In this document: positions 1-11,738 of the stretch, piece by piece
Layout of the letters: every line of letters starts with the position of its first letter
Numbering within the stretch: position 1 is the stretch's first letter
NCBI GenBank assembly: GCA_033980235.1
Contig: CM067080.1
Coordinates: 594,501 to 658,500 of the forward strand
DNA: 64,000 nt
Reading direction: 5' to 3'
Source of the DNA: Diadema setosum
Lineage: Eukaryota > Echinodermata > Echinoidea > Diadematoida > Diadematidae
Position numbers and translations under genes: made by a program
The notes under the pieces: model-generated
What the model saw: the letters and a program-made list of their open reading frames with translations, nothing else
Database searches by the model: none
Told to the model about the DNA's origin: nothing

Positions 1-2440
1 CTCATCTCCAACAACCTGTCGATGCTATTACAGTCTGTGAAAATGAAATAAAGAGAAGACAACAACCCTGAAATTTTGCCTGGTCCTCCTGATTTGTGAT
101 TTACCACGTTGATTGAATTCGGTACTATCTCAACGCCCCCAGCTGAGCGATTCCGTGCAAGGAGGATGTAATCGCTTACAGCAATTTTCTCGTTGGTGGG
201 AGAAAGAGGGGGAGAGAGCTGAGAGATTTCTCATTTTCTGATCGTGCTGGAAAATTAAAATCTGGGAACATCGTTCGTCTGCCGGAGTAGACGTGATACT
301 CCTATCTCATTCTTTTTCCCTTCCTACATACTTGTTCAACAAAGAGAGGAGAGCCTGGGGAAACAAAAAACAAAACAAAAAACAAAAAACAAAAACTGCT
401 TTTGAGCAGAAGTTGGTGCTTTAACCCTATTTCGCTGCTTCCGTTTCGCTGCTTCCGTTGGCGCTGACTGAGTCACCCAGACTTGAGGAAAACTCCGCCC
501 AGCGTTTTCAAGGCACGATTAGGGACTGGCGTTTGGAAATCGAACATCAATCAAGTTAACTGGCTCAGTTTGTCAAATGATTGGATTTCTCCACCGACCC
601 TCTGCCCCCTTTTTAATCGTTTAGCCTAGAGCACCCAGGTAGTCCTCTCACGCAGTCATTTACCTTTCCTCGAAAGTGAAAATGAATCAAACGTGTCTGC
701 TTTTTTCTTTAGGCATGTTAGTGGTAAAAAAAAAAGATTCTGTGATTCCAAATGGGATGTTCACCTTGCAACGTCGATGAAGGGTTCCTAAATTCTGATC
801 AATTTGAGAGAGGGAGAGGGAGAGAGAGGGAGAGGGAGACAATCTTGACTACAACTCTAAATTGACAGCCTGAATAATTTGATTTTAAAAATATACGGGT
901 AATCTAATTTGGTTTTGTAGCTTTTTGTAAATTGTGCGTGTCTTGACGTTGATGGCGTCATTCTCTTGTCTAACTTACTTCACTAAACATCACAGTCCTA
1001 GACTTATGCAAGCATTTTCTAAGCAGAGTGAACTGGAAAATTCTACAACTGCGTTGATCATTTCATTCTCGAGTTTTTGAGTTTCTATCGTCTCATTAAT
1101 TGTTTGACATCTTAATCAAAGTCAATTCGAACATGGAGTGAGTATTCCCTTTAAGTGCTCATTAAGAAACTCAGCTAACACCTCGTAAGCTCATCACGTA
1201 ATCGAATTTCAGGGATGCAGGAAGTTGTCTGCACCATGCAGGCAAGATAATACTACCTGCACATTGTGTCGCCATTTTCATGGAACCTTTCCTACCGTCC
1301 AAGAATTACTGTGTAACAACAACATTAGAGCGAAGTAAATGATAAGTTTCCCCGCTTTTGTCACTATAGTGAGACTATATGGCTCTGTTTATTCATGGAG
1401 TCGTGAATGTTTCCCGACTCCAGAAATCACAGGCAACAGGGGAGGGGGAAATGATAGAAATCGGACACACCTTCAATGACGCACACATCCATATCTATGG
1501 GAAGTCTTGTTCGGAGCGCTAAAAGAAAAAGGAACACATTACAGAACGGGGGTACCGTGTCAGAGAGATACAGCATGAGGAGCTTAGGTTGAGGAAGGAG
1601 AATGGCGAAGAGCACAGATCGTCTGGAGAAACACTTCAAAGTATGCCCGCCTCTTGTTCAATTAGCATCGCTACAATCATCATTACATCGACACCAGATT
1701 GAACGACGCCAGTCAGCAGCGCACGGTGCACTCTGCGCATGTTTTCCGATCGTCAAGAGAAGCGGCCCCTGGCGAAAGCTTGCAGTTCTGAAACATCTTC
1801 CAAAGCGTGTCGAGTGTGCGTGTGTGACTGACTGACTGTACGTTGTTCGGTGGCGGTTGCCTAGAAGTCATCCTGCATTGTCGTCTGCTACGAAGCTATC
1901 GCTCTACGTCGGGGGCGGGCTGTGGCCGTTGTTATACCATCAGGCCTGCATTATGCGCGGTGGCCCCGTAGGAATGTCCTCGTTAATGAGCTAATTGGGC
2001 AATTTTGTGGCTGCATTGATAAATGTGTCACTGCGCATTAAGCCTCTGGCACAGAGCACCTTACCTTGGGCCAAAAATAGTGTTCGATGGACTATTCATC
2101 TCAATCTACTTACCTCTGGTAGTTATCGGACGCCTCGTGTGGTGCTGGTTAAGCGTTCACTTCAGAGAACTCAACACTATTACGACACGACACGTCGTCT
2201 GCTAGCGCACACCAGCACATCGACCAGTGGCCACAGTCCCTCCACCAAACTTATCTCCCCTGTAGTGCAGGGGTACTCGGTGTTTGTATACCGGTACCAT
2301 GTGCTCGGCCTAACAAAGCAGAATCCGGCTCACAAGAAATTGCCTGCGGAATTTGAGGACGTCAGTATTAACATCAATGAAAACATGGAATGTTACTCTT
2401 CGTAAAGACATGCTACTTGCACGATAATGATGTTTTTCAG
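1..2440. other. Unique upstream sequence, possible promoter region
   Basis: No convincing gene is visible. The sequence is mostly non-repetitive and more CpG-containing than most of the window. Visible items are a short duplication of CGCTGCTTCCGTT near 433-460 followed by an AP-1-like TGAGTCA near 469, a short GGGAGA-rich purine tract (808-840), and a GC-box-like GGGGGCGGGC at about 1911-1920. A 136-codon open frame at 1995-2405 has no ATG start and no domain I recognise, so it is not called. The position just upstream of the coding exon at 2891 makes this the likely promoter side of that gene; no TATA box was identified. Confidence 0.4.
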
Positions 2441-2890
2441 TCTCGCCTGATCTAAAGTAAGGCGTGTGCTATCCCTGAACAGTCCTTGGTATCTTATCAC
2501 TGGAATATTACTCTGGATATACGCCCACTCTCTAAAATCTATTCATATAGAATGTGAGTTATTTTTACAGCGAATTGAAAGGCTACGACGTTCTTCTTCT
2601 ATACTTGAAAAATTACATCAAGGAGTTATCGCTCTTGCTTGGAATGTGTCTGTGTAACCGGTGATATTGTGAGCAGATCAAGGATCGCAGATCGATTTTT
2701 TGCAGGAATATCTTCTATTCTCTATTCCACTAATCATATCAGTTTTGCTGGAAGTGATATTTAGTGGTCGATAAAGTGATTATATTTCCTCATTGCTATC
2801 TTTCATTCGTTCACCCGTGAATCTGTGGCGATAGTCTGCGCCAAGTTAAGTGCATTGTGTGGAATGTGTTGAGTTTGATTACAAAGAGTC
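2441..2890 (+). other. Probable 5' UTR preceding the first coding exon
   Basis: This is unique sequence directly upstream of the ATG at 2891. An in-frame TGA lies at 2876-2878, five codons before the ATG, so the coding frame does not extend upstream without splicing. The transcription start cannot be located from sequence alone and the UTR could itself contain an intron. Confidence 0.3.
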
Positions 2891-3040
2891 ATGAATCAAG
2901 TGACCGGAAGTAGCCACGGTACGGCGTCCAGCTACAAAAATCTCAATTTCAAGAAATCGACATCGAAGTCGAAGCTCCAGGCCGTGCAGCAGCACGGCTG
3001 CAAAAACAAAGATGGCGTCGTGACAGTCGAGCTCAATGAG
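2891..3040 (+). CDS. First coding exon of an unidentified gene
   Basis: This exon encodes exactly 50 codons from ATG 2891 to a GAG codon at 3038-3040, followed immediately by GTGAGT, a consensus splice donor, so the intron is phase 0. The start has a purine at -3 (GTCATGA) and an in-frame stop five codons upstream. The peptide begins MNQVTGSSHGTASSYKNL and ends DGVVTVELNE. It is Ser/Lys-rich and basic in the middle (KKSTSKSKLQ), with no signal peptide or membrane segment, so the N-terminus looks cytoplasmic or nuclear. The final VVTVELNE could be the first strand of a globular domain; it faintly resembles the start of a PDZ domain, but this is speculation. Read-through past the donor meets a stop at 3062-3064. 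I do not recognise the family. No second exon could be assigned downstream. Confidence 0.6.
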
Positions 3041-3046
3041 GTGAGT
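3041..3046 (+). other. 5' splice donor of the first intron
   Basis: GAG|GTGAGT matches the metazoan U1 consensus (MAG|GTRAGT) and falls exactly where the codon pattern of the exon ends. The intron that starts here may span most or all of the rest of the window. Confidence 0.6.
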
Positions 3047-3212
3047 CTAATCGATGAATTTTGATAATTTTTGCGTAATATTATCATTGGTTTTTGAGTG
3101 ACATGAAAGGCGATGCTTCCAGGTTTTCCACTATGATCATATAAAGAAAAAAAAAAAAGGTTTTCCACTATGATATCTGTCTGTGTGTCCGAGTTGCACC
3201 AGTGGTAGCTCT

Positions 3213-3226
3213 TATGTGTGTGTGTA

Positions 3227-3259
<33 letters not shown>

Positions 3260-3275
3260 TGGGTACGTGTGTGTG
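3213..3275. repeat. (TG)n microsatellite
   Basis: An interrupted TG/CA dinucleotide tract lies about 170 bp inside the putative first intron. Open frames rich in His/Thr on the minus strand here come from the repeat. Confidence 0.9.
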
Positions 3276-3528
3276 AGGGGTCACGTGGGTGACTTGATTT
3301 ACAAAAATAATGCAATTGTTTGTTAAAAGAAAAGAATGTGATTCAGCAGCACAAGTGAACAGCATACATCTGCTTATTTTTGTTTATACTAATTTCATTG
3401 TGAAAAAAAGCATGATATTGAATGAAATTCAAATAAAGAATATCATAAAAAAGTGAGTATATGAAATAACACTAACACTGTGACAATGTGATGGAATTTT
3501 CATGACTTAGATAAACGGCAACGAGGCA

Positions 3529-3552
3529 TATATATATATATATATATATATA
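3529..3552. repeat. (TA)n microsatellite
   Basis: A perfect TA tract of about 24 bp. Confidence 0.9.
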
Positions 3553-3740
3553 CACAATGTCTGACGAATTCAGCTTGGCGCCGCGACAACGGGAAAATTA
3601 GAGAAATATTGCGTTATATAACGTATGAAAGGTTAGCTTTAATAACAGCTGCTATACCAGATTGCACTATCAATGAAGCGTTAGGAAACTTAACCTCAGC
3701 TAGGAGAGATAGCTACCTCCTCAACAGTAGATCCCCAAAT

Positions 3741-3775
3741 CATCATCATCATCATCATCATCAACAACAACAAAA
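3741..3775. repeat. (CAT)n-(CAA)n microsatellite
   Basis: Seven CAT units run directly into CAA units. Confidence 0.9.
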
Positions 3776-4660
3776 AGAACAATAACAAAAGTATCCGAAA
3801 AGAAGCAAAACCCTCACACACATACATGATACTTTTGAAAGACCAGCAATCGAAACATTGAGATTTACATAAATCTAACCATGGAAATTTATTCCAAATT
3901 GCTCTCTTCAAGCACATGTATCGTTTTACATTCACCTTTAAGTAAGAATGAAAGCGTTCAAATTCTCAAAAGTTACGTTTTTCACCATGGTCTTTTCAGT
4001 GTGGTGGCATGCTTTATACACCACCATAACAAAAAGCCGATTCAAACTCCTATGGGCCACATATTATGAACACACACACATACATGATACAGCGATGTTT
4101 TGAAATGAAGGTCACATCATTCAAAGACGATAACTCTCTGAGCCAACAATAATATGTCTCTGACTGCACCTCAATGTACCCGGCAGACTACAATCTTTGC
4201 CCAGTTTGCTCTGTCTTTCATTTCGTACATGACAAAGTGCGGCATCTTAAGGGTGTGTGGAATAGTGTGTCATACACTGTTGCGTACTGAGTCGAAAGCG
4301 TGGAAATAAACCGTCTCTCCTCTTCTTATTCCAACTGACCAGTAGACAATTAAGAATAATCTTTCTCACAAACAAAACTCGGTCTATGTGAGAGTGTATT
4401 CCCTCTGGCCTATGAAGTGCAAAAAGTAAATTCTCCATGTGGTGAGTGTTTGTGAATAAGGCATAGAAGAAAACTGCCATCGTGAAACACGGATGTTCGT
4501 TTAAATCCACATTAAACATTTAAATGAAGAATAAGTCAGCATTATTCATTTTGGGTGTAACCACATGCTTTTCATGTGACTTTGAATTAAGTAAATGTAA
4601 ATTTTCAACGTATCATTCTACCCACTCTAACTTTTAACCCTAACCCACCCACTTCCTGTT

Positions 4661-4663
<3 letters not shown>

Positions 4664-4700
<37 letters not shown>

Positions 4701-4747
4701 TGCGTGCGTGTGTGTGTGTGTGTGTGTGCGTCTGTGTGATGTGTGTG
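4664..4747. repeat. Compound (TA)n-(TGCG)n-(TG)n microsatellite
   Basis: About 34 bp of TA run into TGCG units and then TG units. The alternating purine-pyrimidine pattern continues through the whole tract. Confidence 0.9.
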
Positions 4748-5193
4748 AATCTGTATACACCATAATAAATGGCATTGTCTGCTTCTTGTGACAGGAAGTG
4801 CGAACAATGTCATGTATAATGAATGTCTTCACGTGTCTCGGGTAGAGGCGGGGTGAAAATCCTCAGTCGTAGACTTTGTGAGTAGGTCAATGACACCAAG
4901 AGGCTGAAGACGCTGTTTGTAGCTCAACTAAAAAACAATCAAAAAACGCTAAAAACCGATTATATCGAGATTTCCTGAAATGAGCTGTACAGTGCTCTTA
5001 GAATAGTAAATCTAAGAAAAAAAATTAGGCGTGTTAATGTTTTCATATAACTTGCCCTGTAACCATTAATTTAACAACAGGACACAACCTCATCTTGTTT
5101 GCATAAAGAATATCTGACTCTAAGACTCTTATACGTATTGGAAATTAATATACCAAATCCAGTCACTCGGAGAGTTTCTAATTGGCAAAGGTG

Positions 5194-5195
5194 AT

Positions 5196-5236
<41 letters not shown>
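5194..5236. repeat. Compound (TA)n-(TG)n microsatellite
   Basis: A TA tract runs directly into a TG tract, the same order as at 4664 and 27196. Confidence 0.9.
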
Positions 5237-7461
5237 AGATATACATAAAATATATGGATCAAGGATCACGCATCTGTGTTTTTTCAAACAGGAAGAAATA
5301 TTGAAGAGTGCATTAGATAATGGCTGCCAATACGCATAATACTTAAGCTTTGTAACTGAGCAATTCAGTGCGAACCTTTTGAGGTGCGCATATTTGTTTT
5401 GATTGACAATTATTGATATTCTGTACTGATGTTCCTGTCATTATTTCCGAAATCAACGAAAATAATGATACCACCATAATTGTAATTGTGAAATATAACA
5501 AAAAAAGATCCATATCACAAATATATAAAAATGCCATCATTTTAATAAGAGATCTAGGTCATATGATTATTGAGAAATGTCAGGTATTTCATTTGCATAT
5601 ACAGTTTCGCTTCAATTTTTCATTCGTCGTTAACTCAACGTCGTTAAGTTAACCGTTATTTTCATAGTCAGACACTATATGATCTATAAAGAAGAGCGCT
5701 TTGCTTCCGCTATGAATCTTTTTTCTAATCTTGGCAAAGGCTTCACACAACCTGTTATTCTTTAAAGGCATGGACCCTACAATATAGAGTCCATGTAAAA
5801 AGCAACTACGCAGAAGTGAAATATTTGTTCATAGCCGAAATGAACCTTCCCAACTTTGCTGTTCATTGTGTGACGATTGTGACCTCGAAAATCATGATTG
5901 ACATTTTACGGTGTTTGTGTACATAAACAATATCTTCATTTAAAAAATGCCGTGATGGAAAATCTCGTGACGTTCTTTCCTCACAGATGCACAAAATAAA
6001 AACACAAAAATACTACAGTGCGAGCTCATTAAAAATCATAAAGGCTTGACAAAAGGCAATCATTGTGCAAGAGGACAATGATTAATACATCATGCTATCA
6101 GTGATCGCTCACTTAAGTCAATTCAATTTATCCCATAGTGCGGAGAAACTATACAACATTGTTCGTTCGGGTTCGGTAGGTAAAGTACGGATGTGCCACA
6201 ACACAAACAGGGCAGACACACTGAAGAACATGTCTAAAAATAACCTATATAAATCGACAGTGGCACATAGTGATAATGGAGTATGTTGATGTACTTCATT
6301 AAGCCAGCCGGCATTATTTGGCTTCCATTTAGTCGTTTGTGTGGGTTCGCCCTCGTAGCGGAACAGAAATACGTAATGAAAATAAATCGCTAATAGACCT
6401 TATACAGTATTTTCTCGCACCTATGGAAGTTTCCACCGTTTACACGAGTCGTAACGCTGTCAAATCCAACGGTGAAATGGCACTATATGCAAAAGAAGAG
6501 AATGTATCCGACCTAAAGGTCAAAGGCATGCTTAAAATCTGCCTGCATCTTTGCACGTTACCATAGTGACTCGTAAAAAGGTAATGGCGCACCGTTGGAT
6601 ATTAATCTGGTCTTTGCTAGGCTTCGTGGAAAATTATGTCACAGTTACACTAGCCTTTCGTAATCACACGGTGCCTGGAAAACGAACAATTTGCATAGTT
6701 GTCCAGACGTCTAAAATTATCAACATGTGGGATTGTTTTATTTGACATGATTGATAACTATAGCTTGGATAAGCTCACAAGAAATTTTTCAAACCTTTCT
6801 TGGAAAAGATGTTCTCTTTGTTTAAAAAAGAACCCTAGAAATTAAAAACTAAAAAAAAATATTGGCTTTTATCATCATCTCCTGCCTCTCCACATACTTA
6901 TATTCAACATATTTTCAAGATTGAGTTGTTCATGGTGAAACATGACATTAAGAATTACAAAGTGACTGATTAACTCTCCCCACCCCACCCCATCCCACCA
7001 CCCTCTCGCTTTTTTTCTTCACCATCGTTCTGTCTGCGCACTCTAAAGTATATTTTCGACCGTCTTCCGTCTTTATTTATACCACGTCAATGACCGCAGC
7101 CCTGCATCTGTCAGATCTGCTCAGGAAGACAATAATATACAGTGATTTTACAAATGGTGTGGATATAATAAGTGACAAACTTGTCGCATTCTTATCGCCA
7201 AATGAGTACGATGGGCAGCTAGGGCAAGTATTGAGGTAATTCTATCTCTTTTCTTTCTCCTCTTTGCCCTCCTTTTCTTTATATCTGGAAGTGATTACGA
7301 ACTTCTGTGCATAAATGGATGGGCTCTTTGGGTGACTTCAATGCATTTTAGAGGAGTTGCGTTGCTAGGCAACATGTAATGGTAGCCCAAAGCGTGATGT
7401 ACAATGCGTGCTATAAAATTAAGCTCTTTAAGGGAGATAAGTTCACTCTAAATGAAACTCC

Positions 7462-7477
7462 ACCCCCCCCCCCCCAA

Positions 7478-7508
<31 letters not shown>
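7462..7508. repeat. Poly(C)-poly(A)-(GAA)n compound tract
   Basis: About 14 C are followed by about 11 A and then GAA units. The same three-part order recurs at 45674-45724. Confidence 0.85.
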
Positions 7509-7581
7509 GGAAACGAATTTACTACATTGCATAGGAACTACATTTTGCTAGACAAGGAGAAGGGAAGACATCTTTTGATTT

Positions 7582-7706
7582 TTCAAATTCATGATTTTCT
7601 TCCGTCGAAATTCAGTGCTTATTTACGTCGATGTAGGGCAATTTGTCAATCAGTTGCAATGAAAAAAAAAAAAAACATCTCGACGGAAGAAAATCATGAA
7701 TTTGAA
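7582..7706. repeat. Perfect 27-bp inverted repeat around a SINE tail
   Basis: The arms 7582-7608 and 7680-7706 are perfect reverse complements over 27 bp (left arm starts TTCAAATTCATGATTTTC). The 71-nt spacer is the first SINE tail plus its poly(A). Confidence 0.9.
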
Positions 7707-7767
7707 TAACAAAGCAGTACCCGCTGCATGCTATAAGGATTAGAACCAACACTTGCTTTCGGGCGAA

Positions 7768-7947
7768 AGCTCGGTGGTCTAGTGGAGCTGACGCCTGTCC
7801 GGTGATCAGGAGGTCGTAGGTTCAAATCCTGCTCGAGTATGTACGCCCATGATTTTTTATCATGGCTACTACTGAGACACTGATCAATTCAGTGCTTATT
7901 TACGTCGATGTAGGGGAATTTGTCAATCAGTTGCAATGAAAAAAAAA
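7768..7947 (+). mobile_element. tRNA-derived SINE
   Basis: The head folds as a tRNA-like domain at 7768-7839 with about six of seven acceptor pairs. It has an A box TGGTCTAGTGG (7775-7785) and a B box GGTTCAAATCC (7819-7829), the internal RNA polymerase III promoter. The anticodon arm is imperfect and position 33 is not T, so this is not a functional tRNA gene. The body contains a small CATGAT/ATCATG hairpin, and the element ends in a poly(A) tail at 7947. Confidence 0.7.
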
Positions 7948-7959
7948 TCTTTTGATTTT

Positions 7960-8439
7960 GTCGGCATTTTTTTAAAAGAAAAATGTATTTAAAAACAAAA
8001 ACAAAAAACAACAAGATGATGCAGTTTCATGATATTGTAAACTGTACATTTTGATCAGAAATGGGAAAGTGTCGTTAAAGTGGGTTGTACATTATTTTTT
8101 AATTGTCTTCCACAGTGAATTTATGGTCCACCATACTTGTCATTCTTGTTAAAAAAAAACACACACACATGAAAGAACTGCTATACTATTTTACATACAG
8201 TCAAGTGTGTCGGAAAAAACACGTCTTACGTCTGTATGATGTCTTCCGTAGCCTTGAAAGCCGTACAATCGTCTGAAGGTGGTAGCGGGCTTTTTAGCAC
8301 TGTCAGTGCGTGGGGGCGGGTCACGAAATATGGTTGAATTCCAAAGCCCATTCAAGTTGTTTGCATTCGTGAAACCTTTCCTGCTGCGGTAAGTGCTAAT
8401 ATTACAGAGTGTGATTACGGCAATCGTGCAAAGATTTTC
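7960..8439. other. Unassigned sequence between SINE and LINE
   Basis: AT-rich sequence with short A-runs and no recognisable gene. The 85-codon minus-strand frame at 8191-8448 shows no domain. Confidence 0.4.
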
Positions 8440-9492
8440 ATTTTTCATTCATTTTATTTTACCACGGATAAAAAAGCCCAATCAGCAAATATGCTGTTTT
8501 TCAATGGGGCCGTGAATCAGTGTACATAAATCATGCTAACATGATAAGAAATGATTTAGATAAGAACAAACAAAACATCAGCATTTGTTGCATTACATCC
8601 ACAAAGTAAGGTTTAACATCATAATTTTCATAACACAAATCTACACAATAATCACAGAATAAACATAAATATAACAAAAATATCACCACCCCACCCTCCC
8701 AGATCATGTATTTACCCACTCCAAACATCCAAAACATCCAATTCATTTACCATTTATACAGTACCTAATAATCCATTAAAATATCAATAAAAATTATATT
8801 CAATACTTCAAAAAATTATATATAACTTACCTGTCATGCCATTGTAAACAGTTTTTTATTTTTTCTTGAAAATAGATATGAATCTTATACTTTTAAGATC
8901 AGTAGTGAGATTATTCCAGGCCACTACGCCCCTGTATCCTAATCGTCTTTTCCCATAATTTGTTTTGACTCGAGGAACACAGATGCCCTATATCCTGACT
9001 TCCGTGTAACATAATGAGGACTTTGAAAAATAAACCTGCGACTTATATAATCAGGGACCACCCCGTATAAGATTTTATGCATAAACAGTATCATTCTTTC
9101 ATTAATCTTTTCTGTGATTCTATTAATCTTGAGTTGGTGGAAAATTTGTTCAATTGGGTATCTTTTATTCACCATAAGCACAATCTAAAGTGCTCATTTT
9201 TGTAACAGGTTTAACTGTTCAATGTACCCCTTTCCAGTGTTTCCCCAAACTCCACCACAATAATCCAAATGACATTGTATCAAAGTTTTATACAGTATCA
9301 GCGCTTCACTTTGAGATATACAAGGTCGAATCCTCTTTAAAAGATATACACAGTTAGCAATCTTGGACTTCATGTGTTTGACATGTGCTCCCCATTCCAA
9401 ATACTCATCGATAACAACGCCGAGATATTTTGCGGTTTTTACTCTCTTAATCACATCACCATCTAATGGTGTAAACGCAGTGGGTGGATTGT
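8440..9492 (-). mobile_element. 5'-truncated non-LTR retrotransposon (LINE)
   Basis: Read on the minus strand this is the 3' part of a LINE: the C-terminal end of ORF2 (stop at 8856-8858), a ~400-bp 3' UTR, then a TAAAATAAAATGAATGA-type tail near 8440-8460, typical of CR1/L2/Jockey-like elements. Homology begins abruptly near 9492, as expected for a 5'-truncated insertion. The clade cannot be fixed without alignment. Confidence 0.75.
8856..9490 (-). pseudogene. LINE reverse transcriptase C-terminus, decayed
   Basis: The minus strand encodes the end of the reverse transcriptase and the segment after it. KTAKYLGVVIDEYLEW and LDYCGGVWGN are family hallmarks just downstream of the catalytic palm. 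The relic ends GYRGVVAWNNLTTDLKSI...FKKK and a stop. Two in-frame stop codons interrupt the frame near 9180-9195, and a frameshift lies near 8975-8980. The fragment lacks the YADD box and the endonuclease, so it cannot move itself. Confidence 0.8.
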
Positions 9493-10705
9493 TGGCCCAG
9501 CGTGAAACATAACGTCACCAAAGCCATGTTACGAAAAGGAAACGGGATATAGAACCACGGTCAGGATGTATGTTTGCTAGAATAATTCTAAATATTTTAA
9601 TAACGATATCAAGTGTCAGTTTCAAGATACAATAAGTTTCTATTATATTCCAATAGGTGTGTTCCCATTCACTATCACACTGTTTGTCGTACGTCAATAA
9701 GGCAAATTTTCGCAGGAGAAAGAACAACATTTGCCAGGAGATGAGAATACCAAGAAAACAAACAAACAAACAAACAAGAGAGCGAATGAACAATACTGAC
9801 TGAAGAATTACAACAATGGCGATTCTTGTTATGAACATGAGTGTGAAAATACTCAATGTGAATTGACAATCTGATGCAATATTCATTGAATCACGCTTGC
9901 TGGAGTGTCGTTATAAGTCTACTACATCCATTACCATACACCAACACAATCAATTGAACAAATAAGCACAGGGAATAACAGCGTTTGTTCTAATTAAGAT
10001 AATGACAACAGTAATGTTAACAGGTGTCATGACCATTTTTCAACTGCTCTTGACTGTGACAGGCGATTACCATTTATCATTTAGGTAAAGATGCGAACAG
10101 CATTCATACTTTAAATCTGAAAGATACAGTGTACATCACATCCTGTAGCATCAGTGCCGCTTCGTCAGCTAAGGCACAACGCAAATGACCTACCTCACGT
10201 AATTGTCATTGCCAATGCGACAATGAAAAAGGAAATATGAATCGATTACTTCTGTTTAAATAATCCTCGACGAGCAAAAAAGCAGACCTTTAGACCCACA
10301 TGACCATGAGTACAATTGCTATCATTTCCCGCCAAATTAACCTGTTTGTTTCGCGAGTAATCGGCCGTACATTACACGAGGGCGTATCGATCTTCAGCGT
10401 TAATATTGCCTGTCGGTAAACCCGTTGCAGTTTGCTACCTGTTTGAGATGTCGACTATTCAGTCACTATAACGGGAACAGTGTTTGATGAGTCCCGTTAA
10501 TGTCTATGTAGTCACGTGCATGTGTGTGACTAAATCATTACCTTGCAGATACAGCGTCATGCTTGTCCGTTGTGGTCGTTGTTTTTTTCTTTATCCCACC
10601 TTAAAATATACTAAATAGAGATTTAAAAGTGTACCTGATTCTTGCTTTGATGAACATGTTGCGTCCACTTTTAATCGTTTCCATTATTACATATTTAATG
10701 CATAC
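9493..10705. other. Unassigned intronic or intergenic sequence
   Basis: Mostly unique AT-rich sequence. The 123-codon frame at 9515-9886 minus is hydrophobic and shows no recognised domain. A short inverted motif ACGGGA/TCCCGT occurs near 10470-10500. Confidence 0.4.
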
Positions 10706-10709
<4 letters not shown>

Positions 10710-10742
<33 letters not shown>

Positions 10743-10820
10743 CCCAACAATAGGTAGGCCTACTTGTAGGAATACGATGTTATTTTCTCCCATAGACACA
10801 CACACACACACACACTCTCC

Positions 10821-10851
<31 letters not shown>
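10710..10851. repeat. Two (CA)n microsatellites
   Basis: CA tracts at about 10710-10741 and 10797-10851 are separated by 55 bp of unique sequence. Confidence 0.9.
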
Positions 10852-11375
10852 ACGCCATATGTATAACTATACATATATATGCCATGATGCTTCAAATGCT
10901 CCATACTATTATAGTATTTCAGGAAGTGATGGTATATATTTGTTTATGAAATTTGTTCCTCAAATACTTTACACAATGCAATCTAGAAACGGTATGTCGA
11001 AACAAAATCCCAATTCCTTGTTTTTCTCAGACATGGCTCCAGCATACTTCTTGCGGGGTCCTTCGTCACGGTCTGTGCATCATCAGTTGAGCGTTAGGTG
11101 CAATGTCAAAAAAGTTCACATCAAATATGAAACACACTAACTGAGCTCTAACTGTTTGAATGTGACCACAGAGTACTTAATACAGCAGGATAGATATATT
11201 TAACATAATAAATGATAATAGACCTAGAGCTGCTAAGACGGGGAACATCTTTCTGGATGGTATATAGCTTTCGGTATGCAGAAGCCTTTGAAGTAAGAAT
11301 TTCTTGACAGACATAAACTGGAACTTAGCACAATGTGCTAGAGCTCATCTACAGACCATTTGGTGATCATATTTA

Positions 11376-11560
11376 TTATGGCAATAACAATGATATGATG
11401 ATAAGGATTATCATAATAACAACAATTACATTGTTTATTGTTAATAACATTAGTAATAACATCAACGACAACAATAACAATAATAATGATAATAATAATA
11501 ACAATGATAAAAGGTATGGAGATATTGATTGCAACAAAGTCAATAACAATAATAGCGATG
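11376..11560. repeat. Degenerate AAT/AAC/GAT trinucleotide tract
   Basis: A cryptic trinucleotide-rich region. It produces Asn-rich plus-strand and Leu-rich minus-strand open frames that are not genes. Confidence 0.8.
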
Positions 11561-11738
11561 TCGAAAGAGAACAGATGATGTCATTGTTATACCGCCTCAT
11601 TTATCTCGTCGAGATGTCAAGAGCACTTTACAACATGGCTGGGACCCAGTAACTCCGGTCAACTATCTACCGGGCACCCGTTTATACTTCTAGTTATAGA
11701 GAGGGGTGTTGTGGATAAAAAGGTGCATGTTACGAGTT

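Larger units (their letters stand above)
3276..7456. other. Intronic or intergenic DNA, no gene recognised
   Basis: This is AT-rich unique sequence with scattered microsatellites listed separately. No open frame shows conserved domains, and no transposon termini were recognised. Short open frames (for example 4247-4519 minus, 5413-5652 plus) have composition typical of chance ORFs. Confidence 0.5.
7571..7959 (+). mobile_element. Composite SINE insertion with possible target duplication
   Basis: The direct repeat TCTTTTGATTTT occurs at 7571-7582 and 7948-7959, immediately after the final poly(A), which is what a retroposon target duplication looks like. Between the copies lie two SINE 3' tails: about 7611-7674 and 7888-7947 share some 55 bp, from TTCAGTGCTTATTTACGTCG to GCAATG, each followed by poly(A). 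Only the second tail belongs to a complete tRNA-headed unit. The first is embedded in a perfect inverted repeat, described separately. The direct repeat is T-rich, so chance is possible. Confidence 0.6.

Noticed and set aside
1995..2405. 136-codon open frame upstream of the exon
   Set aside because: It starts with TTG and not ATG, has no recognised domain, and a shorter alternative frame overlaps it. It probably lies in promoter or UTR sequence.
7768..7839. Functional tRNA gene
   Set aside because: The anticodon stem is imperfect, position 33 is not T, and the sequence continues into a SINE body with poly(A).
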